A stretch of 64,000 nucleotides of DNA from DASRSS01 sp963799045 (GCA_963799045.1 CAWCVN010000007.1:434001-498000); one strand, 5' to 3'. Counted from the first letter of the stretch, positions 1-8,374 are shown. Notes: generated by a model not told the origin, from the letters alone. Numbers and translations: made by a program.

Positions 1-228
1 ACTGCCGTTGATCTGGCATTCGGGCAGCACCAGGCGCAGCCGCAGGGTCTCGACCTCGTCGGGCTCCGCCTCGTCGTACTCGACGCGCAGCTTGGTCAAG
101 GACGTGAACGCGGCGAGGTCCGTAAGCGCGATCCGCGTGCAGTTGTACAGCGCCAGGCTGTGCAGCTCGGGAACCGAGGCGGCGGTGCGCACGGTCCCTT
201 CGGCGGCCAGCGGTGTTTCCAGCGCTAG
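1..228 (-). pseudogene. Leucine-rich-repeat protein, 3' part (IS-interrupted)
   Basis: Reading the minus strand from 228 to the window edge gives an open frame with regularly spaced leucines (for example VPELHSLALYNCTRIALTDL and FTSLTKLRVEYDE), the pattern of a leucine-rich-repeat solenoid. The frame runs off the window, so the true 3' end is not visible. It joins in phase with the segment at 1917-2070 once the insertion sequence and one copy of CTAG are removed (frame LARLRS-LALETPL). Function unknown; such proteins usually mediate protein-protein contacts. No start codon is visible upstream of the second segment either, so the gene was probably already truncated or fused when the element arrived. 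Confidence 0.6.
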
Positions 229-1916
229 CCCGGATCTTTCATGGGGCCGCCGACGTTGATCGTCTCGACGTTGTTGTCGAGCGTTGCCGGGGATTGTGCC
301 GTGGGGGCGTGACAGTTGGCCCGAGGTCGCTCGGTGTCGCCGGTTCCACTGGCCGGTCGTGCGTGCTTGTCGGGACGTTGGGGCGGGTGCTCAGCCGGGT
401 GCGGGCAGTGCCTGCAGGGTGGTGATCATCTGTGTGAGTAGGTCGGCCCAGGGCGCGTGCGTCGATAGGTGCAGCCGGCGGCCGCGGGCGTGCTCGGCGA
501 GGCGGCCGGCGATGCTGAACAGCCGTAGCCGTAGGCGTTTGGGTTCCCAGCGGCGAGCGGGGTGTTCGTGCTGACCGCTGAGGGTGAGCAGTTGCAGCCA
601 GGCGGTGAGCTCGACGGCGAGCGCGACGATGGCGCACCAGATCTGGTTCTGGGTGAACTCGTGCAGCGGCAGGTTGCGCAGCCCGGTGTCTTTGGCGACC
701 CGGATGCGGTCCTCGCAGCGCGCTCGGCGGCGGTGGCGCAGTTCGAGATCGGCGAGCTGGCCGCGGATGGTGTTGGTCGCGAACGCGGTGACCCGCATGC
801 CGTCGGCGTCGGTGATGCGCAGCTGCGCGCCGGGATGGGGTCGTTCCTTGCGCACGATCACCCGCATCCCGACCGGCCACGGATTCGGGCCCGACTGCAG
901 GTTCAGCAGGCCGGTGACGTCGGCGACCCAGGCGCCTTCGCGGACCTGCCCGTCACCGTCGTAGGCGGGGGTCCAGCCATCCTTGGGCATCGTCGCCAGG
1001 CTGGCCGCGAAGGTGTCGGGCAGGGTGAACCCGACCGAGTAGGACAATCGTTGCGACACCAGCCAGTTCACGAAGTCGTGGGTGCCGCCGGCACCGTCGG
1101 TGCGGATCAGCACCTTGCGTCCGGGCCGGGTCCCGGGTCGGTGGCCGGGCAACTGCGCCAGCGCAGCCTTGACCACGGCGATGTGATCGGCGGCGGTGTT
1201 CGAGCCGGCGTTTCCTTTGCGCAGTAGGCAATGCAGCGGTTCACCGGTGCCGGCCTGGCCGTGATCGACGAACGCCCAGAGCGGGTGGAAACCGAACCCG
1301 CGCTTGAACGTCGGCGCCGCCAGCTCCTTCTCCGAGTGGGCGGTGACCAGCGTGGCATCCAGATCGACGATCAACGGCCGGTCAGCGCTGGCATCGTGAT
1401 CCGGCGCATGCGCCCCGGCCAGCTTCCAGGCCCTCGCCCGTGTCGCGGCGCGAGCGGAGCCGATCGCCTTCAACGCTTGCGGCGCATCCGCTGCGAGTGC
1501 GTCGATCGTGCGTGAGACCGTCGGGTCCGAGGCCACCTGCCCGAACACGGCTGGCTCCGCGCGCAACAGCGCCACGTCGGCCAGACAGTCGCCACCGAGA
1601 GCGAGGGTGAGCGCCAGGTCGGTGATCACCTTGCCCGGATCGTGGATCGCCATCGGCTTGCGCCACGGCGACAGCGCCGCCGACAGCGCTCGATCCAGAC
1701 CCGCCGCGCGGGCCGCCTCGACCAGCAACACCCCGCCGGCCTGGGAGACGACCGACGTCCCGTCCGTGTCGGCCTGGACACACGGATACAGCCCGATATT
1801 CTTCACCTTGAAGGTGCTCCTTGCTTGAGCCGGACAGAGACTTCGACATCCCTGATCCTGCTGGGCTCGGAGCACTTTTCAGTTCATCGCCGCGCCGTCA
1901 CCGTGAAAGCACCGGG
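229..1916 (-). mobile_element. IS1380-family insertion sequence, 1688 bp
   Basis: The ends form an imperfect inverted repeat: the left end reads CCCGGATCTTTCATGGGG and the reverse complement of the right end CCCGGTGCTTTCACGGTG. Both ends are flanked by CTAG (225-228 and 1917-1920), a 4-bp target duplication as expected for the IS1380 family. One transposase gene fills the element. Removing it with one CTAG restores the reading frame of the flanking leucine-rich-repeat gene. Boundaries are directly visible; the family assignment rests on the transposase, the length and the 4-bp duplication. Confidence 0.85.
391..1806 (-). CDS. IS1380-family DDE transposase
   Basis: About 471 residues. It matches the actinobacterial IS1380 transposase pattern: an N-terminal stretch with SQAGGVLLVEAARAAGLD, the typical HDPGKVITDLALTLALGGD and SDPTVSRTIDALA segments, then a DDE catalytic core beginning LIVDLDATLV with a later IRTDGAGGTHDFVNWL, and a C-terminal part with RCEDRIRVAKDTGLRNLP containing the catalytic glutamate region. 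I chose the GTG at 1806 because GGAG lies about 11 bases upstream; an in-frame start at 1875 is also inside the element. The frame is intact, so the element may still be active. Confidence 0.85.
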   Translation of the reverse strand: MKNIGLYPCVQADTDGTSVVSQAGGVLLVEAARAAGLDRALSAALSPWRKPMAIHDPGKVITDLALTLALGGDCLADVALLRAEPAVFGQVASDPTVSRTIDALAADAPQALKAIGSARAATRARAWKLAGAHAPDHDASADRPLIVDLDATLVTAHSEKELAAPTFKRGFGFHPLWAFVDHGQAGTGEPLHCLLRKGNAGSNTAADHIAVVKAALAQLPGHRPGTRPGRKVLIRTDGAGGTHDFVNWLVSQRLSYSVGFTLPDTFAASLATMPKDGWTPAYDGDGQVREGAWVADVTGLLNLQSGPNPWPVGMRVIVRKERPHPGAQLRITDADGMRVTAFATNTIRGQLADLELRHRRRARCEDRIRVAKDTGLRNLPLHEFTQNQIWCAIVALAVELTAWLQLLTLSGQHEHPARRWEPKRLRLRLFSIAGRLAEHARGRRLHLSTHAPWADLLTQMITTLQALPAPG

Positions 1917-2070
1917 CTAGCGAGCGCAGGCGCGCAAGGCCCGCGATCTGGGCGAGGCCGGCATCGGTCAGACCGGGGACGCACAGTGTGAGGCCGTCGA
2001 GGTCCGTGAGCGCCGCGAGGCTTGGGAATTGTTGACTGGCGTTGGGAATCGCGGAAAGCGCAATTCGAAC
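1917..2070 (-). pseudogene. Leucine-rich-repeat protein, 5' part (IS-interrupted)
   Basis: The minus-strand frame just after the RES gene reads FPSLAALTDLDGLTLCVPG and TDAGLAQIAGLARLRSL, a leucine-rich-repeat pattern, up to the CTAG duplicated by the IS1380 element, and continues at 228. The frame is open back to the stop codon of the RES gene, but no ATG, GTG or TTG was found in it. This is therefore a 5'-truncated remnant or a gene whose start was lost by a small indel. It is unlikely to make protein now. Confidence 0.5.
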
Positions 2071-2073
2071 CGG

Positions 2074-2696
2074 TTATACGAGGCGGTAGTTGATTTGGGT
2101 TGCGGCGGTGAGGAGGTGGCGGCGTAGGCCGGGGTGGTCGAGCGGGACGCTCATCAGCGGCCGGTCCGGGAACGTGTCCGCGGCGTGCGTGAACAGTGTG
2201 ACGATCTCACTGCCGGTCATCGACGAGCGATGCCACAGGCCGTCGAGGTCGGGGCGTGCGGTGTGGATGGCGCGTGCCCAGGCCCGGCAGTGGTCGCGGC
2301 GTCCGGTGTTGATGACATGGGAGGCGCCGGCCTGGATCGGCCAGGTGCCGGTGAGGTCGAGCATCGTGAGCGGGCGCACCGGCGACCAGGCTGTCAGGTA
2401 GGGCGTGCCGCGGCGCGCGTTGATGACGCGGGTGCGCTGAAACACTTCGGCCAATCCGGTTGGCACGTCAGCGCCGCATAGCTGACGCCGCGGTCCTGAA
2501 CGCGCGGCGGCGGCTCGTGCGGGTCGAACCGCATCGTCGACGCCGGCCCCCAGTAACGCAGCCGGTTCCCCGGCACCACGTACTCACCACTCGTGCGATG
2601 CACGCGCCACAGCACGACGTCGGCGGTGATGACGTGCAGGTGCGCGGTCGGGAATTCCAGCTCCTCAGGTGCCGGCGGCAGCGGAAGCTTCACCAC
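2074..2696 (-). pseudogene. RES-domain toxin, frameshifted
   Basis: RES toxins (MbcT/ParT type) degrade or modify NAD. Two overlapping minus frames together make one RES protein of about 207 residues: the first carries LWRVHRTSGEYVVPGNRLRY and ends GVSYAALT, the second continues PTGLAEVFQRTRVINA to INYRLV. They are joined by inserting one base near 2467, so the gene carries a 1-bp deletion or a sequencing error. The conserved RES arginines and the GLAEVFQ segment are present. The start at 2696 overlaps the end of the antitoxin gene, showing translational coupling. If the indel is real, the toxin is dead while its antitoxin survives. Confidence 0.75.
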
Positions 2697-3259
2697 GCGT
2701 CGGCGTGTTCGATCAGCTCGACGACCACGTGCAGGTCGCCGCCACCGATGAGCCAGTCGCGCGGGCTGAGCGGCGCATCGGCCACCGCAAGGTCAGGGTC
2801 GGGCGTTGTCATGAACCCGGCGACCTCGAGCGGGTGCAGGTCCGACGGCAGCGCGGCCAGCACCGCGCGCAGCCCCGGGATCGGCTCGCGCTCGTCGAAC
2901 TGCCACGTCGGCAGCCGCAGCGCGGCGCCGATCTTGAAGGCGTAGAGGGCTCGGTCGCGCACCCGGTGCCGGACCCGTGAGGCGTCCACGATCAGCAGCT
3001 TCGCGGCCTGTTCGACCGACAGCGACTCCCTCGTGAGCGCGGCAAGGTTGGACGACGCCGACCGCAGCACGGCCGTCCGCACAGTCTCGTCGTCGCCGAG
3101 GGGTTCGCCGATCCCGCCGTGCTCGCGCAGGATCTGCTCCTCGGCGGCGGTGAGCTGGCTGGCAGCGGCGTCGGGGGCCGCCAGCAGGTCGCGAGACAGC
3201 GCCTCGACGAACTCATCCTCGGCCACCCCGTACGGGGCGAGTACCTCTGCGAGCGTCAT
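2690..3259 (-). CDS. Xre/MbcA-type antitoxin (DUF2384-like)
   Basis: A 189-residue protein directly upstream of and overlapping the RES toxin gene, the standard order of RES/Xre toxin-antitoxin pairs. The middle part (about 85-125) holds a helix-turn-helix-like segment with LSVEQAAKLLIVDASRVRHR. The C-terminal third resembles the toxin-binding domain of this family (PIPGLRAVLAAL, SPRDWLIGGGDLHVVVELIE). It would neutralise the toxin and repress its own promoter. It is longer than many MbcA proteins. The assignment rests on gene order, size and motif pattern. Confidence 0.7.
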   Translation of the reverse strand: MTLAEVLAPYGVAEDEFVEALSRDLLAAPDAAASQLTAAEEQILREHGGIGEPLGDDETVRTAVLRSASSNLAALTRESLSVEQAAKLLIVDASRVRHRVRDRALYAFKIGAALRLPTWQFDEREPIPGLRAVLAALPSDLHPLEVAGFMTTPDPDLAVADAPLSPRDWLIGGGDLHVVVELIEHADAW

Positions 3260-3364
3260 CGGTTCGACCTCCTACCGCACAGTCTACGGCAGTGTCGTCC
3301 ATTGTGCGCCCCGGCTTGAGCGGCAGTCGCCCGGGCACCGCGATCTTCGCAGTATCGTCTGCGC

Positions 3365-3532
3365 GTGAGCGCCGACGGTCTGCACGCCGAGCAGCACGCC
3401 CGGGTGCTGATCGACGCCCAGCTCACCGCCTCCGGCGCAGGAGACCATCGCGCGCGAGATCGTCGACGACCTCACCGTCGCGCTGGCCGAGTTCGAGGCC
3501 GTCGCCACGGCGTTGGAGGAACGCCGCGGTGA
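3365..3532 (+). pseudogene. Small helical ORF, probably frameshifted
   Basis: A GTG at 3365 opens a 55-codon frame ending in a TGA that overlaps the GTG of the nuclease gene (GTGA). The first 25 codons look coding (HAEQHARVLIDAQLTASGA). After about 3440 the coding-like frame shifts by one base and reads TIAREIVDDLTVALAEFEAV, an amphipathic helix. The pieces probably come from one short helical protein, perhaps the first gene of the following operon. I do not recognise the family. Confidence 0.35.
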
Positions 3533-4056
3533 GTACTCGATTCACGCGAGCCCACCTCGCGGAGCGGGGCTTCGAGGGCTTCGTGCGATTCGCCGACCTG
3601 CCGCTCACACCGGTGAGTGGTTGCGGCGGAGTGTATGTGGTGGTGCGCGAGTCTGCGGACGCACCGACCTTTGTTCAGAGCAGTGTCGCTGGTCGATTCA
3701 AGGGGCGCGACCCTTCAGTGACTCCCGAAACACTGGTTTCGTCATGGGTGGTGGGCGCGCACCTGCTGTACGTGGGTCGCGCGGTTACCGGACGCAGCGG
3801 GCGGCGCGGCATTTCGAAGCGACTCGATGAGTTCCGTCGTCACGGAGCGGGTGAACCTGTCGGGCACTGGGGTGGTCGCTACATCTGGCAGTTGGCCGAT
3901 CACGAGGACCTTCGAGTGGCATGGAAGGCGCACGACGATCCGATCGCTGCCGAGGCCGACCTCCTCGACGAGTTCATCGCTGAGCACGGACGGCTGCCAT
4001 TCGCCAATCTTCGAGGTGGCGATCGAAGCTCACCGACACGCGTCCCCTCGCCATGA
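3529..4056 (+). CDS. GIY-YIG-type nuclease-like protein
   Basis: A 175-residue protein. The GIY-YIG elements are GGVYVVVRE at about 29 and HLLYVGRA at about 70, followed by an arginine-bearing helix (SKRLDEFRRHGAG) and a late acidic helix with the expected glutamate (AAEADLLDEFIAEHGRLPF). Such domains cut DNA or RNA with one divalent metal. The start GTG at 3529 is chosen because it overlaps the upstream stop (GTGA) and lies just before conserved sequence; the frame is open further upstream but that part is not coding-like. Its last codons overlap the kinase gene (ATGA at 4053), so the two are translated together. Catalytic activity is inferred from motifs only. Confidence 0.65.
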   Translation: MSTRFTRAHLAERGFEGFVRFADLPLTPVSGCGGVYVVVRESADAPTFVQSSVAGRFKGRDPSVTPETLVSSWVVGAHLLYVGRAVTGRSGRRGISKRLDEFRRHGAGEPVGHWGGRYIWQLADHEDLRVAWKAHDDPIAAEADLLDEFIAEHGRLPFANLRGGDRSSPTRVPSP

Positions 4057-4838
4057 CCGCGCCCTGGGACGTCGTCGACATCGACGATTGGACTGTCGCC
4101 GGCGTCGAGAAGCAGGGTCGACACCCCCACGACTGGCTCAGGCCTGGCCCACCGCCGGCGCGAACCTGGCTGTTCAAGCCGGCGCGACCGGAGCGCGACC
4201 GGTCGGTGGGCGAGGACGTCGCCGAGAAGCTGGGTTCCGAGATCGCACGTCTGATGGGCGTGCCAGCGGCGCCGGTTACGTTGGCTCGTCGTCACGGAGC
4301 TCGCGGTGCGCTCGTCGAGGATGTCCGTTTGCCAAACTGGGAGCTACAAGCGGGGCGGGCGCTTATGCCCGAGGTCGTGCCGGACTACGACCCCGAGGAT
4401 CCTGAGCAGCGCGGGTATAACGCCGTCGCCATACGCGAGGCATTGCGGCGCTTCGCGCCACCCCCGCAGGCAACCGTGCCGGCGGAATTTGCGGCCTTCG
4501 ACGTGTTCGCCGGCTACCTCGCCTTCGATGCCCTGATCGCGCACGGCGATCGTCATGACCGAAATTGGGCGGTGTTGGTTCCGCCGCCCGGCTCGAAGGA
4601 ACAGGAGGCACTGTGCCCGTCGTTCGACCACGCCGCGAGCCTAGGATTCCTGCTCACCGAGGAAGCGCGCGTCCGTCGCGTGGAGGGTGGCACGCTGGCG
4701 GCGTGGGCACGCAGCGGACGCGCGAGACGCTTTGAGCACCGGCGAGGAGTTCGGCGGCAGACGCTGGTCGAACTCGCTGCGTCGGCTATGGGCCTTTGCG
4801 CCCCCTCGACGCGCGCCCACTGGGTGCGCGACACATAA
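4053..4838 (+). pseudogene. HipA-like kinase, 5' part interrupted by ISKra4 element
   Basis: This is a HipA/CtkA-type protein kinase fold without the N-terminal HipA subdomain. A lysine in WLFKPARPE would bind ATP, followed by the helix EDVAEKLGSEIARLMGVP. The catalytic loop reads ALIAHGDRHDRNWAVL (Asp and Asn of the HipA catalytic motif) and the metal-binding Asp is in SFDHAASLGF. The insertion sequence begins at 4822, so the last residues before the stop at 4838 are encoded by the element. Removing the element and one 9-bp duplication joins TRAHW to RDRILSVDADS at 6701 and gives an uninterrupted 303-residue protein. In its present form it is C-terminally truncated. Confidence 0.8.
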
Positions 4839-6691
4839 GTAGGTGATTGCTCGGGTTCCCCGGGTTCTCTGCTTCTGCGTTCCTAGTCTGACTGCATGTA
4901 GCGCAGACAGATGGGGATGGTGGACGATGAGAGTCGTGGATGAGTCGCTTCCGGATCTGGAATCCCGGCGCGAGGAGTTGCTGGCTGAACTGGGGCGGGT
5001 CGGGGACTTCCGGCGGGGGTCGGTGAGCGTGACGTTCCGCCGGTGCGGCAAGGCGAACTGTGCGTGCGCGAAGCCGGGTCACCCGGGGCACGGGCCGCGG
5101 ACGATGTGGACGCGGCGCGGTGCTGGCGGCAAGACGGTGGGTCGGGCGTTGAAGCCGGGCGAGGTGGGCAAGGTCCGCGCCGAGTTGGATGCCTGGCACC
5201 GGTTCAGTGCGCTGACCGATGAGCTTGCGGCGGTGAACGAGGCGATCTGTGAGGCACGGCCGGTCGAGCCGCCCGGCACGGCCGCGACGATCGTCGAGGC
5301 CGCCGCAGACGGCCAAAAAGGGGGCTCTCGATCCGGGTCCGGGACGCGCTCACGGAGGCGTTCACGGCCGAACTCGACCGGCTGAACGATCTGGTGGCTG
5401 AGGATCTGTCCGGCGGGATCGACACGGTGGTGCGGGACGCGATGACCGTCCTGGGTGGGCAGGTGTTGACCGCGGTGCTGGCCGCCGACCGAGGCCATGA
5501 GGGTGCGCGGGTGCCGTGCGGGGAAGGGCACCACGCCGGGTTCGTGGCCTACCGGGATAAGACGATCGGCACCGTCCTCGGTCCGGTGACGATCACCCGG
5601 GCTTGGTATCACTGCCGCGCCTGTCAGCACGGCCATGCGCCGCTGGACCGGCAACTCGACGTCGACGCGACGGCCCGCACGCCGGGACTGCGGGCGATGA
5701 TCGACATCGCCGCCGCGGCCGGGCCGTTCACCGCGGCCAGTCGCCTGCTGACCGACCTGGCCGGGCTGGTCGTCAGGGCGAAGACGATCGAGCGGGTCGC
5801 CGAGGCCGATGGTCTGCAGGCTGAGTCCGAGCACGCTGAGCGGGCTGAGGCGGTCCTGTCCGGGCGGCTGGTCCCGATCCCGCCAACACCGAAACCTGGA
5901 AGCCCAATCCCGGACATGCTCTACGTCGCCATCGACGGCACCGGCGTCCCGATGCAGGCCAGCGAAACCCGCGACCGCAAAGGCAAATACCCGGACGGGC
6001 GGGCCCGCACCCGCGAGGTGAAACTTGCGGCCCTGTTCACCCAGACCACCACCGACCGAGGACGGGCACCCGGTCCGGGACGAAGCGTCGACCAGCTACC
6101 TGGCCACCTTCGAGAACACCGAGACCTTCGGCACGCTGACCAAAGCCGCCGCCCTGGAACGCGGCCACGACCAGATCCGCCAGACCGTCCTGCTGGGCGA
6201 CGGAGCCCGCTGGATCTGGACCCTGGCCGACAAACACTTCCGCGCAACGCCACCCAGATCGTCGACCTGTTCCACGCCCGCGAACACCTCCACGCACTGG
6301 CCGGCCGCTCTGGAGTTCCTGCACCCCCGACCCGAAAGCCTGGCTGGCTGCACCGACTGGCCGACCTGGACGCCGGCAACATCGAAGCCCTCGCCGCCGC
6401 AGCCCGCCACTACCACCGCGACCTGGCCGGACCGATCGCCGAACAGGTCGACAAAGCCGTCGCCTACTTCGAAACCAACACCCACCGCATGCGCTACGCC
6501 CACTACCGCAGCCTCGGCATGTTCATCGGCTCCGGCGTCGTCGAAGCCGGCTGCAAAGCACGTCATCGGCCAACGCCTCAAACAATCCGGCATGCACTGG
6601 ACCACCCGCGGCGCCACCGGCATCACCACCCTGCGCTGCCAACAAGCCAGCGCAGCCTGAACTGAGCTACCTACAAACCTGACGCGCACCC
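4822..6691 (+). mobile_element. ISKra4-family insertion sequence, 1870 bp
   Basis: The left end reads GGGTGCGCGACACATAAGTA and the reverse complement of the right end GGGTGCGCGTCAGGTTTGTA, an imperfect inverted repeat of about 22 bp. The flanks carry a 9-bp duplication GCGCCCACT (4813-4821 and 6692-6700), the length expected for the ISKra4 subgroup. It carries a transposase in broken frames. The duplication is perfect while the transposase is not, so the insertion appears recent and either the transposase decayed elsewhere or the frameshifts are sequencing errors. Confidence 0.85.
4927..6660 (+). pseudogene. ISKra4-family transposase, multiply frameshifted
   Basis: The N-terminal part (4927-5385) carries a DUF6788-like Cys motif, FRRCGKANCACAKPG, followed by HGPRTMWTRRG. 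After a frameshift near 5380 the frame gives the ISKra4 core: MLYVAIDGTGVPMQ (first catalytic Asp) and TREVKLAALFTQT. A shift near 6055 leads to GDGARWIWTLADKHF (second Asp), one near 6245 to QIVDLFHAREHLHALAGRS and MFIGSGVVEAGCK (Glu region), and one near 6555 to VIGQRLKQSGMHWTTRGA. At least four indels separate this from an active enzyme. The frame order and the distances fit an otherwise full-length protein. Confidence 0.8.
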
Positions 6692-6843
6692 GCGCCCACT
6701 GGCGCGATCGGATTCTGTCAGTGGATGCTGATTCCATCGAGAGGCTCGTCGAGTCCGCTCCGGGCCTGTCCGCTCAGACTCGCCGATTCATCACCGGTCT
6801 CGTGAGGATCAATCGAGGGAGGCTGCTCGATGTCGTCCGTTGA
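6692..6843 (+). pseudogene. HipA-like kinase, displaced 3' end
   Basis: Right of the ISKra4 element the frame continues RAHWRDRILSVDADSIERLV to RINRGRLLDVVR and a TGA at 6841-6843. It completes the HipA-like kinase begun at 4053. The lengths agree exactly: 769 bases before the element plus 143 after it equal 304 codons including the stop. The stop overlaps the ATG of the next gene (6830), so all three genes formed one overlapping operon before insertion. This piece has no start of its own. Confidence 0.8.
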
Positions 6844-7594
6844 GCTGCTTGCGCCGGATGCCGACCGCGCCGTGCGCCGCCTCGCTGTTGCATGGCGCAA
6901 CCGACCCCGAAAACTCATCGCGCCCGTCGGGGTGCTTGACCACGGCGCCACCGGCTACCGGTTCCAGTACTTGGAATCGACCCACTCAGCGGTCGAGGGG
7001 TTCCGCCCGTTCATCGGGTTCCCTGACCTCGATCAAGTCTACGAATCGACCAGGCTGTGGCCCTTCTTTGATCTGCGCGTCATGGACCGCAAGCGGCCTG
7101 ACTTCCCTGAGTACGTACGTCGGCTTGGGCTCCCTCACGACGCGTCCACGTTGGACATCCTCAGTCGCAGCGGCGGTGAGCAGAAGGGTGACAGCGTCCT
7201 GCTCGTCGAGGCACCCGCTGTCGCCAATGACGGCGACACAGAGTCGATCTTCGTCGTCCGTGGATCGCGGTACGCGGGGCCCGAAAATCAGACAACCCTC
7301 GCGGTCGATCCGCTGAGGCCAGGCGACGCGCTCAAGATCGTCGATGACCCAACCAACGAGGCGAACCCTGATGCCCTGGCCCTTACAACTGCCGATGCGG
7401 TGCCGGTGGGCTGGGTGCCGGATCTCCTGATCGACTACGCACGCCTGGTACGCGACGCACACGGCGGGGCCACTGTGGTGCAGAACAACGGGCCGGAAGC
7501 GCCCTGGCATCTACGGTTGGTCGTCCGGATCGCGGGGCGCGTCGCGCCTGGCACCTCGATCTTCACCGAACCGCCGTGGCCGCCAATTCGCTGA
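6830..7594 (+). CDS. HipA-N-like plus HIRAN-like domain protein
   Basis: 254 residues. Residues 20-110 resemble the N-terminal region of HipA kinases and its stand-alone partners: VGVLDHGATGYRFQYLES, GFRPFIGFPDLDQVYES, LWPFFDLRVMDRKRPDFPEY. Residues 145-225 fit a HIRAN-type beta domain: IFVVRGSRYAGPENQTTL, LRPGDALKIVDDPTNEANP, VPVGWVPDLLIDYARLV. HIRAN domains bind DNA ends or damaged DNA in other proteins. The start overlaps the kinase stop, and the upstream kinase lacks exactly the N-terminal HipA part found here, so the pair may work as a split HipA. Domain calls are by eye. Confidence 0.6.
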   Translation: MSSVELLAPDADRAVRRLAVAWRNRPRKLIAPVGVLDHGATGYRFQYLESTHSAVEGFRPFIGFPDLDQVYESTRLWPFFDLRVMDRKRPDFPEYVRRLGLPHDASTLDILSRSGGEQKGDSVLLVEAPAVANDGDTESIFVVRGSRYAGPENQTTLAVDPLRPGDALKIVDDPTNEANPDALALTTADAVPVGWVPDLLIDYARLVRDAHGGATVVQNNGPEAPWHLRLVVRIAGRVAPGTSIFTEPPWPPIR

Positions 7595-7708
7595 CTAATA
7601 CCCCCGCATATACTGACCACAGCGCACCCTGATGTGGCCGGTGAAACAAACGGCTTCGGTACCAGCGTTGGGGATGGCCTCTTTAGGTCTGCGCGCTAGT
7701 CGTACGGG

Positions 7709-7740
7709 CCCCGGCCTCGCCTCATGGCTTGAGGCCGGGG
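7709..7740. terminator. Perfect 10-bp hairpin downstream of island operon
   Basis: CCCCGGCCTC (7709-7718) pairs with GAGGCCGGGG (7731-7740) around a 12-base loop. It lies 115 bases past the stop of the HIRAN-like gene and has no T tract. It could end transcription of the island operon or be a structural element near the integration site. Confidence 0.45.
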
Positions 7741-7897
7741 TCCAATCGACCAGACGGCAGGTCGCCGCTTGCGACGTGCTCAACCAGCAGCAGCGAGGCG
7801 ACCTGCACAACCTCGACGGCCAGTACGTGACGCCCACTGGACCTAATCACCGGTCACCGCAACGCTCGAGCGCTCTAAGCTAAGTGGATCTCCGTCG

Positions 7898-7927
7898 GTC
7901 CGCAAACAGTCCGCAAGAAGTCCGCAA
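7898..7927 (+). repeat. Three GTCCGCAA direct repeats at 11-bp spacing
   Basis: GTCCGCAA occurs at 7898, 7909 and 7920, each exactly 11 bases apart, that is about one helical turn, so all three face the same side of the DNA. They sit about 120 bp from the tRNA-derived attachment core. This arrangement is typical of arm-type binding sites for a tyrosine integrase or its excisionase. The assignment as arm sites is inference; the repeats are seen directly. No integrase gene is found in the window. Confidence 0.6.
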
Positions 7928-8048
7928 GCGGCCGTTGATGATCAACGTCGACCAACATCAACCGACATGCCCGAAGCCCAGCAAATACGGGAGGTAGAGC
8001 GCTCCGAGGCCCGCGTTTCCGCGAGTGGCGAAGATCGTCAGATTCGCA

Positions 8049-8091
8049 CTCCTAAGCCGGGCGTCGCAGGTTCGAATCCTGCCGGGGGCAC
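8049..8091 (+). other. Attachment-site core: 3' part of tRNA-Arg(CCU)
   Basis: The sequence begins in an anticodon loop (CTCCTAA, anticodon CCU), has a variable region, a perfect T arm (GCAGG TTCGAAT CCTGC) and the acceptor strand CGGGGGC plus A. The matching 5' acceptor strand GCCCCCG and a proper anticodon 5' stem are absent, so this is not a functional tRNA. A tRNA 3' end without its 5' half is the usual footprint left at the distal end of an element integrated into a tRNA gene. Upstream GGTAGAGCGC (near 7992) resembles a D-loop but cannot rebuild a cloverleaf. Confidence 0.75.
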
Positions 8092-8374
8092 AACTGGGCA
8101 CAAGAGATTGAGCTTGTCGACAAGGGCGAAGGCGCGGCCGTTGGTTGCCGTTACTCGGCCTGGGCGTCAGCGACGGTGCCGAGGCAGCCGCCTGGCCATA
8201 CGCTCCAGCATAGGCGCCGCCTCAAGCGAGCTACCGAGGTCCGCGCCAGAGCGGAACCCGAAACTCAGTGCGCTGCTCAGGCGGTGCAAGGTTGCAGCTT
8301 GCACCGCGCACTCGGAACGGCACGATTGCTCGGAATTGGTTCCAGCGGGGCCGTGCTGGTGCGAAGGTGTCGGG

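Noticed and set aside
7990..8091. Complete tRNA-Arg gene
   Set aside because: The T arm, acceptor 3' strand and CCU anticodon loop are present, but no GCCCCCG 5' strand and no pairing anticodon 5' stem can be found.
7967..8374. Upstream extension of the GH63 open frame to 7967
   Set aside because: It runs through the arm-type repeats' downstream DNA and the tRNA-derived attachment core, has poor codon bias, and a GTG with a ribosome binding site exists at 8375.
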